Below are positions 1 through 8,566 of a DNA stretch of 56,583 bases, piece by piece. The notes beneath the pieces were generated by a model. It did not search any database. It saw only the letters and a list, made by a program, of their open reading frames with translations, and was not told the DNA's origin. How positions within the stretch are numbered: the first letter of the stretch is position 1; each line of letters begins with the position of its first letter. The position numbers and the translations under genes were made by a program. This DNA is from Firm-04 sp964392175 (GTDB taxonomy: Bacteria > Bacillota > Clostridia > Oscillospirales > Ruminococcaceae). The stretch covers positions 1 through 56,583 of the forward strand of contig CAYMOJ010000009.1 of assembly GCA_964392175.1 (NCBI GenBank). Direction: 5' to 3'.

Positions 1-113
1 CAGAATCTTTCTTGTTTTTTCTCTTTTTGGGTCTCACATCATTGACATATGGACAATTATGCATTGTAGTGCTGTAAAATCGAAAAAATCGCTTTACTCA
101 GCCGATTTGCTAT

Positions 114-153
114 GAAAAAACAGCACCGCCCGAATGATCATCGGACGGTGCTG
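114..153 (-). terminator. Rho-independent terminator after the response regulator gene
   Basis: Read on the minus strand, a 13-bp inverted repeat (121-133 with 141-153, one or two mismatches) with a 7-nt loop is followed by a run of T (complement of 115-120). It lies 17 bases beyond the response regulator stop codon, so that gene is the last of its transcript and no kinase gene is co-transcribed behind it. Confidence 0.85.
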
Positions 154-170
154 CACGATATTGTATAAGG

Positions 171-863
171 TCAGGCATAGCGGTGATTTTTTTCGGCTTT
201 GAGTACATAACCGCTTTTTCGAATGGTGTGTAGCAGCTTAAAGGGGTAGCCGTGGTCGATTTTGCGACGCAGATAATGAATATACACGCTGATAACGCCG
301 CTGTTGCCATCGCCGGCAATGCCCTTCTCGATTTGGTCAGCGGTTAGTGTTTTCCCTTGATTACGAATCAGAAGCTCCAAAATAGCATATTCCTTGTCGG
401 AAAGCATCAGGCGCTTGCCACTTCGTGTGGCAATTTGTTGTTCGCAGTTAACGGTCAAGTCAGCGAGGCAAAGGATCTCCGGCTGTACGGATGGATGGGC
501 TTGCGCATGAATACGAAATAATCGCCGCAGTCGAGCCATCAGCTCCGCAGGATGACAAGGCATGGAAAGCACATCATCAGCACCATTATCCAGCGCGAGC
601 ACGCGTTCCTCCACTGTTGACTCCCCTTGCAACACCAAAACCGGTGCATCGCTGCCGCGCAGACGCAATTCACGCAGTACGCTCAAGCCTGAGATCGCAT
701 CCAGCTGCCAGTCGATCACTACGGCATCATATTGATTCTGCAACAAATCCTGTAGTGCCGTCAAACCGTCTTCCGCAACCGTTGTGGTCAGCCCTGCATC
801 GTTCAGATGTGCCAGCAGAATATCACGCAAATGGCTGCGTCTGGTAATCAATAAAACTTGCAC
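171..863 (-). CDS. Orphan OmpR-type response regulator with degenerate receiver
   Basis: A 230-residue two-domain regulator: receiver (about 1-115) and winged-helix DNA-binding domain (about 128-225, with the typical C-terminal RKSGYVL hairpin). The start is a GTG at 861-863, preceded by AAGGAAGG. The receiver keeps the phospho-acceptor position (D51 in VVIDWQLD) but, aligned by eye to PhoB, lacks the acidic Mg-binding pair (residues 7-9 are T-R-R), has Q79 where Thr/Ser is expected, and M101 where the invariant Lys is expected. Such receivers are usually not controlled by ordinary His-Asp phosphotransfer. It lies 37 bases behind the GHL10-type hydrolase gene on the same strand and is followed at once by a terminator; no histidine kinase is in the window. 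The family call is firm; loss of phosphorylation is inference. Confidence 0.92.
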   Translation of the reverse strand: MQVLLITRRSHLRDILLAHLNDAGLTTTVAEDGLTALQDLLQNQYDAVVIDWQLDAISGLSVLRELRLRGSDAPVLVLQGESTVEERVLALDNGADDVLSMPCHPAELMARLRRLFRIHAQAHPSVQPEILCLADLTVNCEQQIATRSGKRLMLSDKEYAILELLIRNQGKTLTADQIEKGIAGDGNSGVISVYIHYLRRKIDHGYPFKLLHTIRKSGYVLKAEKNHRYA

Positions 864-900
864 AAGACACCTTCCTTAGACAATCAAGCAATCCTTTACT

Positions 901-2172
901 TTATGATATCGCAGAAGGATAAAATGAATCTGAAAAAGCCGTAAAGATTGCTGATTGCAATGCCGTTTTTTCATCAGGTGACAGTTGTTTGAGCGTACCA
1001 ATATGATACAGTGCTGCACCGCTACTTTCCACCGATGTTAATACATCGGTGGTTTGTTTTGCAAGCAACGCCGATTCTTCCTGCCATTCCGCACTACCGT
1101 TTCCCGCAAACGCATCTACCGCACCAACCTTATATGCGGCAAGTCCTATCATTATCTGCACAGATGCATCGCGTGGCAGTGCAAGCCACTCCGCAAGGGT
1201 TTCGGCAAAGGGCATTGTCTGATTGCGATAACCGTAGTAAATTTGCGGAATCAACCAGTCACAATAACCGGCTTCCTTACACCACAGCGCACAATCGGCA
1301 TACTGTGTTTGCAGATTGGATTGTAGATTGCCACATGGACTGACAGAAAATACAGCATCGATACGCACCGAATGCACTGTCTGATACAACGCTTGCAAAA
1401 TACGATTAATATTTTCGATGCGCCACAAAGCGAGATCGCTTGCACCTGAATCAGCAAAGGCATGGGCATCAAACGCAGCGTCCGTAGTGGGATAAAAATA
1501 ATCGTCGATGTGAATGCCGTCAATTGCGTAACCGGTTAGCAACTCCTCTACCACCGCACAAAGCAAATGACGAGTAGCATTATCGGCAGGCTGCAAATAA
1601 TAACGATCTTCTATCTGTACCATATTTGCATCGCGCTTTGCGCTGTCATGGTACCAATCGGCAAGCAAACTGCCTGATGGCCATACAGCCATTTTATCGG
1701 AAGTTTGCAAACGCAGTGGATTGATCCATGCGTGCAGCGAAATGCCCAGTCTGTTGCATTCCTCAGCAAGGATCTGTAAGTAATCCAATTGTCCGGCTTC
1801 TGCTGCCTTTGGATAACAACCCGAATCGTAATATGCTTCTCCAAAGGCGCAGGCATGAGCAAAAATCGTATTGATCCCAATGCTTTTTGCAAATTCCAAC
1901 ACAGCTTTCACTGTCTGATGTGCTTCTGCCTCCGTTTTGCCGTCAAACAGATCAGGGTAGAGAAAATACGGCAACCACGTTGCCACAACGGGCGATTCAT
2001 AGTTGGGCAGATGCAAATGAACCGGCTTTTGCTCATAGTAAGGCAAAATTGATCCGGTAACAAACTGGCTATCATTTTGTGCAACCTGTGTTACGCCACA
2101 GCCCATACAACCGATGGTGCAAAGCATGGCGAGTAGCAAGGGTATGATGCGTTTTCGATATTGTTTCCACAT
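901..2172 (-). CDS. GHL10-type glycoside hydrolase-like lipoprotein
   Basis: A 423-residue exported protein. I start it at the ATG at 2172 (residues MWKQYRKR), which has GAGGGGGAAC upstream, and not at the longer reading frame. A basic N-terminus and hydrophobic segment end in a lipobox (CMGC, Cys near residue 25), so it should be a membrane-anchored lipoprotein. The body resembles the glycosyl-hydrolase-like 10 family (PF02638/DUF187): an N-terminal beta strand leading to GINTIFAHA, the LHAWINPLR motif, and DGIHIDDYFYP with the paired acidic residues expected of a TIM-barrel active site. Members of this family are suspected to act on peptidoglycan or other glycans, but their substrates are poorly established. 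It has its own extended -10 promoter and probably shares a transcript with the response regulator behind it. Confidence 0.85.
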   Translation of the reverse strand: MWKQYRKRIIPLLLAMLCTIGCMGCGVTQVAQNDSQFVTGSILPYYEQKPVHLHLPNYESPVVATWLPYFLYPDLFDGKTEAEAHQTVKAVLEFAKSIGINTIFAHACAFGEAYYDSGCYPKAAEAGQLDYLQILAEECNRLGISLHAWINPLRLQTSDKMAVWPSGSLLADWYHDSAKRDANMVQIEDRYYLQPADNATRHLLCAVVEELLTGYAIDGIHIDDYFYPTTDAAFDAHAFADSGASDLALWRIENINRILQALYQTVHSVRIDAVFSVSPCGNLQSNLQTQYADCALWCKEAGYCDWLIPQIYYGYRNQTMPFAETLAEWLALPRDASVQIMIGLAAYKVGAVDAFAGNGSAEWQEESALLAKQTTDVLTSVESSGAALYHIGTLKQLSPDEKTALQSAIFTAFSDSFYPSAIS

Positions 2173-2197
2173 AAAAACAGTTCCCCCTCTGATGATG

Positions 2198-2210
2198 CCA
2201 TTATAGCACA
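2198..2210 (-). promoter_or_regulatory. Extended -10 promoter for the GHL10/response regulator unit
   Basis: On the minus strand TGTGCTATAAT (TATAAT is the complement of 2200-2205) carries the TGn extension. No good -35 box lies 17 bases upstream. It sits about 28 bases before the GHL10 start codon, in the 105-base gap behind the cohesin-like lipoprotein gene. Confidence 0.65.
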
Positions 2211-2277
2211 TCACCAAAGCGAGAACTGTCGAAACATATGCCTGTTTTGCCGTTTTTTGAAAAAAGCTTTCATGCGA

Positions 2278-2925
2278 TCATTGTACGGTAATCTTGCCAC
2301 TAACCATCGCAACTTCGTAGTTTTCGCCCTCCAGCTGACGAAAATCGACTGTTTCAGCGGAAAATTCATACACGGTTCCCGATGCGGCATCCGCAGGGAT
2401 ATCAAAATAGCAAGTCATCATCACACCATCAGACTTGCAATCCACACTGCCAAACGCCGCCAGACCAATCATATGTTGTGTGGTACTGTTCATGCATGAG
2501 AACATGAAGTCCTTCATACCATCGCCCGTTATGATCTCCATTTCGTTTTCACCACGTTCTTCATCCATATATGGCTGAAGCGCACCGTCATAAAACACGC
2601 GCAGACCCACAAAACCATAGCCGGGATTGTTGTACAGCATCACACGATAGGGAACTTTTGTCGTACCTGCGGCAACCACAATATCATCGCAAACGATCGT
2701 TGCGCCATCGTAGGTATTCTCAGGTATCACGGTCAAGTCGGTAAGCGGTTGCTTCTCAATCGGTACTGCCGAGCTGCTGTCGCTGATGCTACCGGCATCA
2801 CGACTGCTATCAACAACACTGCCAGAATCGTTTTGACTATCATCGTTGCGACAGGCACCGAAGGACAACAGGCAGAATGCGGAAAGCATCGCAGCGGTAA
2901 TACGTTTGATATGAGATAATTTCAT
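2278..2925 (-). CDS. Lipoprotein with a single cohesin-like domain
   Basis: A 215-residue protein with a lipoprotein signal (LLSFGAC, Cys about 25), then a Ser/Asp-rich linker (about 27-65) and one beta-rich domain (about 75-215). The domain reads like a bacterial cohesin: a first strand TIVCDDIVVAAGTT, VMLYNNPGYGFVGLRVFYDG, and near the end a strand with YFDIPADAASGTVYEF followed by GKITV, the usual order in type I/III cohesins and in Ruminococcus cohesin-like proteins. Cohesins bind dockerins; the lipid anchor would hold a dockerin protein on the membrane face. It is third in an operon, 15 bases behind the DUF58 gene, with AAAGGAG before its ATG. The lipoprotein call is firm; that the domain binds dockerins is inference and needs a profile search. 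Confidence 0.75.
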   Translation of the reverse strand: MKLSHIKRITAAMLSAFCLLSFGACRNDDSQNDSGSVVDSSRDAGSISDSSSAVPIEKQPLTDLTVIPENTYDGATIVCDDIVVAAGTTKVPYRVMLYNNPGYGFVGLRVFYDGALQPYMDEERGENEMEIITGDGMKDFMFSCMNSTTQHMIGLAAFGSVDCKSDGVMMTCYFDIPADAASGTVYEFSAETVDFRQLEGENYEVAMVSGKITVQ

Positions 2926-2940
2926 GGGGAAACGCTCCTT

Positions 2941-4047
2941 TCATTCCACATCAAAAGCATCTGCGGCTGTGCGCAGATTGGCTCTTTGCGTGGTATTATA
3001 CAGATTACGTACAGTAATGATTTGCAGTCTTGGCTCACGATCAGCAAGGCGCAGCAAATCATCATCAATATGTGCTGTCACAACCCACAACTGCGCTGAG
3101 AGGTCGCGATGACATACACGACTGACCAGATTGGTGAACCGTTCGTCTATGGTGTTTGGCACAGCGGCCAGCAGCTGCAGCAAATGATGAATATGCGCAT
3201 CGCCCAATGCAGCAGGGGTATCCAGAGGTTGACCGTTCATGCAAGTATTGGCGCACAATCGCACAGGAATCCGCAAATCTCCGAGCTGCAACAGCAAGGT
3301 GGCACATAGCTTGATTTCTTTTTCCAGTGCGGCAGTATCTGTGACAAGATCACGATCATATTCCTTCGTTGTCATATTCAAAAGAAGTGTCACTGTGGGC
3401 TGTGTCGTATCACAAAAGCGATACACCATCGGTTCCAAGCTTCGTGCCGAGGCACTATGGCAGATATCACGCACAGGATCACCATCGGCGTAAGGACGCA
3501 AGCCCTCCATTGCCATGCGGTCCGGCATCAGGTAGCGTCGCATTTGCACATCGCCCATCAGACTGCGCAGATCATCTGCCGCAAATGGGAAATCCACCGC
3601 CTTGGGTAACACGGTCAGCGTTGCCGATATATCAGGGAAGGCCTGGGATTGCTCCATGGTACCGAACAGATCGGAGATGACCAATATCACATGAGATACG
3701 GAAAACACGCCACGCTTCGTACAACGCACCTGCCAGTGCCGCTCAACGCGCCGATAGGGTCGCAATGAAAAAAAACTAGAAATGAATCTCGTATTTCCAC
3801 TGACTGCGGACTGCATCTTTGCAAATTTCAACGCTGCATTGGTCGTCATTTCCACCTTCAGCCATGTCACGGGCAAGGCTTTGCGGCTGCACACAGTCTC
3901 AATCAACGTAACGGTATCGCCTTCCGTGACTTCGTTTTCTGAAAAATGCAGGCTATATTCCATGCGATCAAGACCATACCGCTTCACCAAAAAAGGCATC
4001 AACAGAAAAGCCACTGCAATCAGCATCAGCAGCAGGACATAAAGCAT
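2941..4047 (-). CDS. DUF58 domain protein (MoxR partner)
   Basis: A 368-residue protein with one N-terminal hydrophobic segment (about 2-20), a beta-rich stretch, and the conserved DUF58 core around residues 185-215 (LRPYADGDPVRDICHSASAR followed by a short strand), then a domain with a von Willebrand A-like order. DUF58 proteins are encoded next to MoxR AAA ATPases and act with them in poorly understood surface or metal-insertion assembly. Its ATG overlaps the stop codon of the MoxR gene by one base (TAATG), so translation is probably coupled. The cohesin-like lipoprotein gene follows after 15 bases. Confidence 0.88.
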   Translation of the reverse strand: MLYVLLLMLIAVAFLLMPFLVKRYGLDRMEYSLHFSENEVTEGDTVTLIETVCSRKALPVTWLKVEMTTNAALKFAKMQSAVSGNTRFISSFFSLRPYRRVERHWQVRCTKRGVFSVSHVILVISDLFGTMEQSQAFPDISATLTVLPKAVDFPFAADDLRSLMGDVQMRRYLMPDRMAMEGLRPYADGDPVRDICHSASARSLEPMVYRFCDTTQPTVTLLLNMTTKEYDRDLVTDTAALEKEIKLCATLLLQLGDLRIPVRLCANTCMNGQPLDTPAALGDAHIHHLLQLLAAVPNTIDERFTNLVSRVCHRDLSAQLWVVTAHIDDDLLRLADREPRLQIITVRNLYNTTQRANLRTAADAFDVE

Positions 4048-5006
4048 TATTTGGGTACCTCGACAGTCGCCAGCAGTTCTGCCACGACTTTCTCAGCGGC
4101 TTTGGCATCAGAAAGCGAATAGCTGTTGGCATGAAGGCGATGACAGCAAACCGCCGGAAAAACGTTTTTGATATCATCGGGCAACAGATAGGCCCTGCCT
4201 TCCATGGCAGCCACTGCCTGCGCCGCATGGCGCACGGCGAGCACAGCGCGTGTACTTAGTCCAAAACGGATTCCCTTATGATCACGCGTTGCTTCGGCAA
4301 GAGCAAGAAGATATGCCAACACCGCAGAAGATGCTTCAACCGTACGCACAACCTTTTGCACAGCACAGATCTCTTCAGCATTGGTCACCGCCTGCATATG
4401 CTCCAAAGGATCCGTAAGCTGCCGTGCATTCAGAATGGAAAGTGCTTGTTCACGAGTTGGTGCACCCATAGAAAGCTGCATAAAAAAGCGGTCGAGCTGG
4501 GCTTCCGGTAGCGGAAAAGTACCTTGCAGCTCTACAGGATTCTGGGTCGCAATCACCAAAAACGGCTTCGGCAGTGCAAGGGTTACACCATTGCAAGAAA
4601 CCTGTTTCTCCGCCATGCACTCCAGTAAGCCCGATTGCGTGCGCGGTGCCATACGATTGATTTCATCGGCGAGCAGCACATTGGTAAATACAGCCCCTTT
4701 GCGAAATACCATTTCACGCGTACCGTTTGCATTGCTTTGCAGCATCTCAAAGCCCGTGATATCCGCGGGCATCAAATCGGGGGTACACTGCACGCGACGC
4801 ATATCGCAGCCCGAAGCCCTGGCAAACGCCTTGGCAAGTGTCGTTTTTCCTGAACCGGGCAGATCTTCCAGCAGAATATGTCCACCACAAAACGCCGCTG
4901 CAACAAGCAGTTGTATGGTTTGGTCTGCGCCCGAAACCACCGTCTGCATTTGTCCAATCAACGCATTACCGATCCTTTGCACATCGGTAACAGTTTGTAC
5001 AGTCAT
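4047..5006 (-). CDS. MoxR family AAA+ ATPase
   Basis: A 319-residue MoxR-type ATPase. The Walker A motif is EDLPGSGKTTLA near residue 48, Walker B is VLLADEINR near 115, and sensor 1 is VIATQNP; a C-terminal lid domain follows (about 210-315). I use the ATG at 5004-5006, seven bases after GGAGG, rather than the GTG one codon earlier. MoxR ATPases work as chaperones for the assembly of protein complexes and are normally paired with DUF58 proteins, as here. It is the first gene of a three-gene operon driven by a textbook promoter. Confidence 0.93.
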   Translation of the reverse strand: MTVQTVTDVQRIGNALIGQMQTVVSGADQTIQLLVAAAFCGGHILLEDLPGSGKTTLAKAFARASGCDMRRVQCTPDLMPADITGFEMLQSNANGTREMVFRKGAVFTNVLLADEINRMAPRTQSGLLECMAEKQVSCNGVTLALPKPFLVIATQNPVELQGTFPLPEAQLDRFFMQLSMGAPTREQALSILNARQLTDPLEHMQAVTNAEEICAVQKVVRTVEASSAVLAYLLALAEATRDHKGIRFGLSTRAVLAVRHAAQAVAAMEGRAYLLPDDIKNVFPAVCCHRLHANSYSLSDAKAAEKVVAELLATVEVPK

Positions 5007-5040
5007 CACTTTTCCTCCACGGCAAGTATGATTCTATAAG

Positions 5041-5069
5041 ATTATACCACACTGCCGGCATTTTGTCAA
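5041..5069 (-). promoter_or_regulatory. Perfect sigma-A promoter for the moxR operon
   Basis: On the minus strand TTGACA (complement of 5064-5069), a 17-base spacer and TATAAT (complement of 5041-5046), with TGG directly before the -10. Both hexamers match consensus exactly. It lies about 35 bases before the moxR start codon. The 318-base divergent gap from 5007 to 5324 holds this promoter and the cotH promoter; I see nothing else in it. Confidence 0.9.
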
Positions 5070-5221
5070 CAAAAGCACTTGCCTTTATGATGTTCAGAGT
5101 GATCAATGATATGCGCCCCAAACGCCGCATTGCATGATGGAATATTGCCTGACGGAATGATCGAATGGCCCTACCACACCAGATATTCAGAAAAGATTCA
5201 TAAATTTTCTTGTAAAGAATC

Positions 5222-5250
5222 TTGCCATGCCCAAATGTCTGTGCTATAAT
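5222..5250 (+). promoter_or_regulatory. Sigma-A promoter for the CotH lipoprotein gene
   Basis: TTGCCA (5222-5227), 17-base spacer, TATAAT (5245-5250) with an upstream TGC extension. The predicted start near 5257 gives a leader of about 68 bases. Confidence 0.85.
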
Positions 5251-5324
5251 AGAGGAAAAGAAAATGTCGAAGTCCGTCGCTTTGCGAGAACACGACCTGT
5301 ATAACAAAGGGAGCATAAACAGAA

Positions 5325-8288
5325 ATGAACATTTTACGAAGATCAACTGCGCTGATGCTTGTATTCATGGCGTTCTTGTCATTCACTGCCTGTCAGCCAC
5401 TGAATCCCGGTGGCGACACCGGCGAAACTGCGCAACCGGGCGATGTCATCATCTCCGAAGCAATGGCTTCCAATCATGCCACTTTGCAGGATTCTTTTGG
5501 GGAATATCCTGATTGGTTTGAGCTGCACAATACTGCAGATCACGCAGTTTCTTTGCAAGGATGGTATGTTTCGGATGATTCCACCGAACCTGACGCGTTT
5601 TCGCTTGGAAATCTAACGCTTCAACCGAACAGCTACACCGTTGTATATGCATCCGGACGCGATGTCGTTGCAGAAAACGGCGATATACATACCAACTTCA
5701 AGCTCAGTGCCGGTGAAACGCTTTGCCTGTTTTATAACGGTCAGCAAATGGACGCACTGGAGATCCCTGAAGATTTGCCAGCTGATCGCTCCTGCGGCAC
5801 AGCACTGCAAACCCAAGGCACAGTTTATTTTGCGTCTGCCACACCTGCGGCTGCGAACAGCGATCATTATGCAACCAATCTTGCAGATTTAAACGACAAT
5901 ACCGTGGATATCATCATCAGCGAATGGTGCCCCAAAAACGATGGAATGTTCTACGATGAAGATGGTGACTGCCCCGATTGGGTGGAATTACGCAATTGTT
6001 CCTCCGAAGCAGTTGATTTAACGGGCTTTGGACTCAGTGATGATGCACGCGACCCGATGCGTTGGACTTTCCCTTCTGTCACATTGGGCGCAGGCGAATA
6101 TCTCTTGGTGCTGCTTTCGGGCAAAAAAATCGAGTACACTGAAGATTCTCTGTTTTTGCACGCAGATTTCAAGCTGAAAAATGCAGAGGGCATCCTACGG
6201 CTCTCCAATGCAAACGGCATACCCATCGATCAGGTAACAGTAATGGCACTCCCCGAATTTGTATCACAGGGCAAAGATACCGAATTCACTGATGAATATC
6301 GTTATTACACCGTTCCCACACCTGGCAAGGCAAACGCCAACAACGGCTTTGCATCATTGGAAAATGCACTGGCGGCTTCAGTGGAACGTGTATATATCAA
6401 TGAAGTATGTGCGGTCAGCTCCGAAAAAATCCAGACATTACCCGATGAGGACTGGATCGAACTGTACAATAACACCAACGAGGATGTAAATCTTGCCGGC
6501 TGGTCACTGAGCAAGGATAAGGACGATCTGCTGGATTTTATTTTTCCCGATGTGAGCATTCCTGCCTACGGGTATCTTGTGATATCCGCCGGGGAAACCG
6601 CCTCCACCACAGTTGAAGCATTGAACACAGGATTTCGCATCGGGTTTTCAGGGGATACATTATACCTTTGTAACGCAGATGGCATTGTGACTGACAGCTT
6701 CAGCACAGGCTATCAACGGCAATCTGTAACCGCAGGGCGCGTGATCGGTGAAACAACTCTGGAGCGACGTTTTTTCTCCGTTCCAACAAAGGGCGCGGCA
6801 AATGATCTTGCAAGTGCTGCCCCCGGCTATGCACAGCCTGTGCAAATTTTATCGGAGCAAAGTGCATATATTCGTGCCAACCAGACTATTGCGCTACAAA
6901 CCATGCAACCCGATGGCAAAATCTACTACACACTGGATGGCACAGCACCCACCAACATGAGCACACTCTACACCGAGCCTATCGTGATGGAAAAATCCGC
7001 TTCACTGCGTGCAATCGTGTACGCTGACGGATATCTGCCTTCGGACATAACGACCCGTACATTTCTTGCAGAAGAATCCCACGATTTGGGCATTGTTTGC
7101 CTGACTTGCGATCCGGATGATCTCTTCGGATACACAAACGGCATCTGGGCAAACGGCCCCGGCTGGACAGAAGCATTTCCGCATACAGGTGCCAACTACT
7201 GGAAAGACTGGGAGCGCGAAACATATTTTGAATACTACGATGCCAACGGCGAACTTGGCATTGCATTTTCCGCAGGCATCAAAAATCATGGGCAGTATTC
7301 TCGTGCAGAGGAACAAAAATCGGTTTCCATCAACTTAAAAGAGGCATACGGATCTGATACCATACATTACCCGTTTTTCGGTGAAAACGGCATTCAGGTG
7401 TTCGATAATCTCTTGCTGCGCACAGGTGGACAGGACTGGAAAACCACCAATCTCATTGATGCCTACTGTGCTCGCGTCATTGAGGGTCAAATGGATCTGG
7501 ATCACATGGACGAGATACCCGTTGCCATGTACATCAATGGCGAATATTGGGGGATGTATTATATCCGTGAAAAGATCAATGAGTCGTATATTTATTACCA
7601 CAGCGGCATCACGCAGGATAACCTCGATGCCATAAAGGGTAACAAGCGCGCGGAAACCGGTAGCTATGATGCCCACGGAGCATTGCTCAAGTACATCCGT
7701 TCTAACAATCTTGCTGATCAGGAATGCTTCGATTATGTTGCATCTCAGATCGACATTCAAGAATGGACAAACTATTGGATCGCCGAAAGTTTTTTCGGCA
7801 ACACCGATACCGGCAATATTCGCTTTTATAATAGTCGCGATGGATCTACCAAATGGCGATGGATCTTCTTTGATTTGGACTGGGCTCTCTTTCCGACAAC
7901 ATATAAGTACAATTCCATTCAGCAGTTTCTTGATCCACAGGGGCACGGCGTAAGCAATGCGTTCAGCACGACCATTGCTGTGGGATTGTTCAAAAATGAG
8001 GTATATAAACAGTATTTCATCGAAACCTATGCCAAGTATATGCATACGGTGTTTGATACGGAACGGATGCTCACCATTCTGGATGACATGACCGCACAGG
8101 TAGATTCCGAAATGCAACGGCACTGTGAACGGTGGCAAAATCTTTCCTACAGCAAGTGGCAAAGCAATGTCGCCACACTGCGCAAAATCGTCGATGAACG
8201 TTGGGAGATCTGTGCGAAGAATCTGCAAAAGACTTTCTATCTTTCCGATGAACAAATGGCAAAATTATTCCCCGAAATGTACGCGTAA
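5325..8288 (+). CDS. CotH family lipoprotein with lamin-tail-like domains
   Basis: A 987-residue secreted lipoprotein (lipobox FTAC, Cys about 23). In order: three lamin-tail-domain-like repeats (about 38-155, 190-325 and 360-490; each opens with IISE or YINE, then a PDWFELHN-type strand and a G-W/F-LSDD turn), a chitobiase C-terminal-like module (about 520-590, with YYTLDGTAPT), and a CotH domain (about 605-980) with the late FFDLDWALF motif. CotH proteins have a protein-kinase-like fold and some phosphorylate secreted proteins; B. subtilis CotH acts on spore coat proteins. Lamin-tail domains are common in secreted bacterial proteins and probably mediate binding. Unlike the second CotH protein in this window it has no dockerin. 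It starts at an ATG after AAAGGGAGC and has its own promoter and terminator. Confidence 0.9.
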   Translation: MNILRRSTALMLVFMAFLSFTACQPLNPGGDTGETAQPGDVIISEAMASNHATLQDSFGEYPDWFELHNTADHAVSLQGWYVSDDSTEPDAFSLGNLTLQPNSYTVVYASGRDVVAENGDIHTNFKLSAGETLCLFYNGQQMDALEIPEDLPADRSCGTALQTQGTVYFASATPAAANSDHYATNLADLNDNTVDIIISEWCPKNDGMFYDEDGDCPDWVELRNCSSEAVDLTGFGLSDDARDPMRWTFPSVTLGAGEYLLVLLSGKKIEYTEDSLFLHADFKLKNAEGILRLSNANGIPIDQVTVMALPEFVSQGKDTEFTDEYRYYTVPTPGKANANNGFASLENALAASVERVYINEVCAVSSEKIQTLPDEDWIELYNNTNEDVNLAGWSLSKDKDDLLDFIFPDVSIPAYGYLVISAGETASTTVEALNTGFRIGFSGDTLYLCNADGIVTDSFSTGYQRQSVTAGRVIGETTLERRFFSVPTKGAANDLASAAPGYAQPVQILSEQSAYIRANQTIALQTMQPDGKIYYTLDGTAPTNMSTLYTEPIVMEKSASLRAIVYADGYLPSDITTRTFLAEESHDLGIVCLTCDPDDLFGYTNGIWANGPGWTEAFPHTGANYWKDWERETYFEYYDANGELGIAFSAGIKNHGQYSRAEEQKSVSINLKEAYGSDTIHYPFFGENGIQVFDNLLLRTGGQDWKTTNLIDAYCARVIEGQMDLDHMDEIPVAMYINGEYWGMYYIREKINESYIYYHSGITQDNLDAIKGNKRAETGSYDAHGALLKYIRSNNLADQECFDYVASQIDIQEWTNYWIAESFFGNTDTGNIRFYNSRDGSTKWRWIFFDLDWALFPTTYKYNSIQQFLDPQGHGVSNAFSTTIAVGLFKNEVYKQYFIETYAKYMHTVFDTERMLTILDDMTAQVDSEMQRHCERWQNLSYSKWQSNVATLRKIVDERWEICAKNLQKTFYLSDEQMAKLFPEMYA

Positions 8289-8370
8289 ATCCGCATAACA
8301 CTTGTAGTACAATAAGCCACCAAGCGCGCTTTGCAAGATGTTTTCTTATATTTGATATGATATCGTAAGA

Positions 8371-8405
8371 CCGCATCGTTCACCCACGATGCGGCTTTTT
8401 TTTAC
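8371..8405 (+). terminator. Terminator after the CotH lipoprotein gene
   Basis: A 9-bp perfect stem (CCGCATCGT / ACGATGCGG) with a 6-nt loop is followed by CTTTTTTTTT. It closes the cotH transcript about 85 bases after the stop codon. Confidence 0.93.
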
Positions 8406-8480
8406 ACGCTCGCACCTGAATGACAAATTTGAAAATCATTGCAAAAGCTACAATGCTTTCAGACAATTTTAATCTTCCTA

Positions 8481-8489
8481 TGGCATAAT
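8481..8489 (+). promoter_or_regulatory. Possible extended -10 promoter for the dockerin beta-helix gene
   Basis: TGGCATAAT (8481-8489) resembles an extended -10 element. No convincing -35 box lies at the usual distance. It is the best candidate in the 161 bases between the cotH terminator and the next start codon. Confidence 0.4.
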
Positions 8490-8566
8490 CGTATACAGAT
8501 CGTAAGGTGTCGCACCCTTGCAGTGCTTTCCCTCACGGTAATACATGAAGAAAGGTTTGGTTTTCT

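Noticed and set aside
7335..8255. 306-residue minus-strand frame inside the CotH lipoprotein gene
   Set aside because: It is in a shadow frame of a gene with clear domains, with no ribosome site or family likeness.
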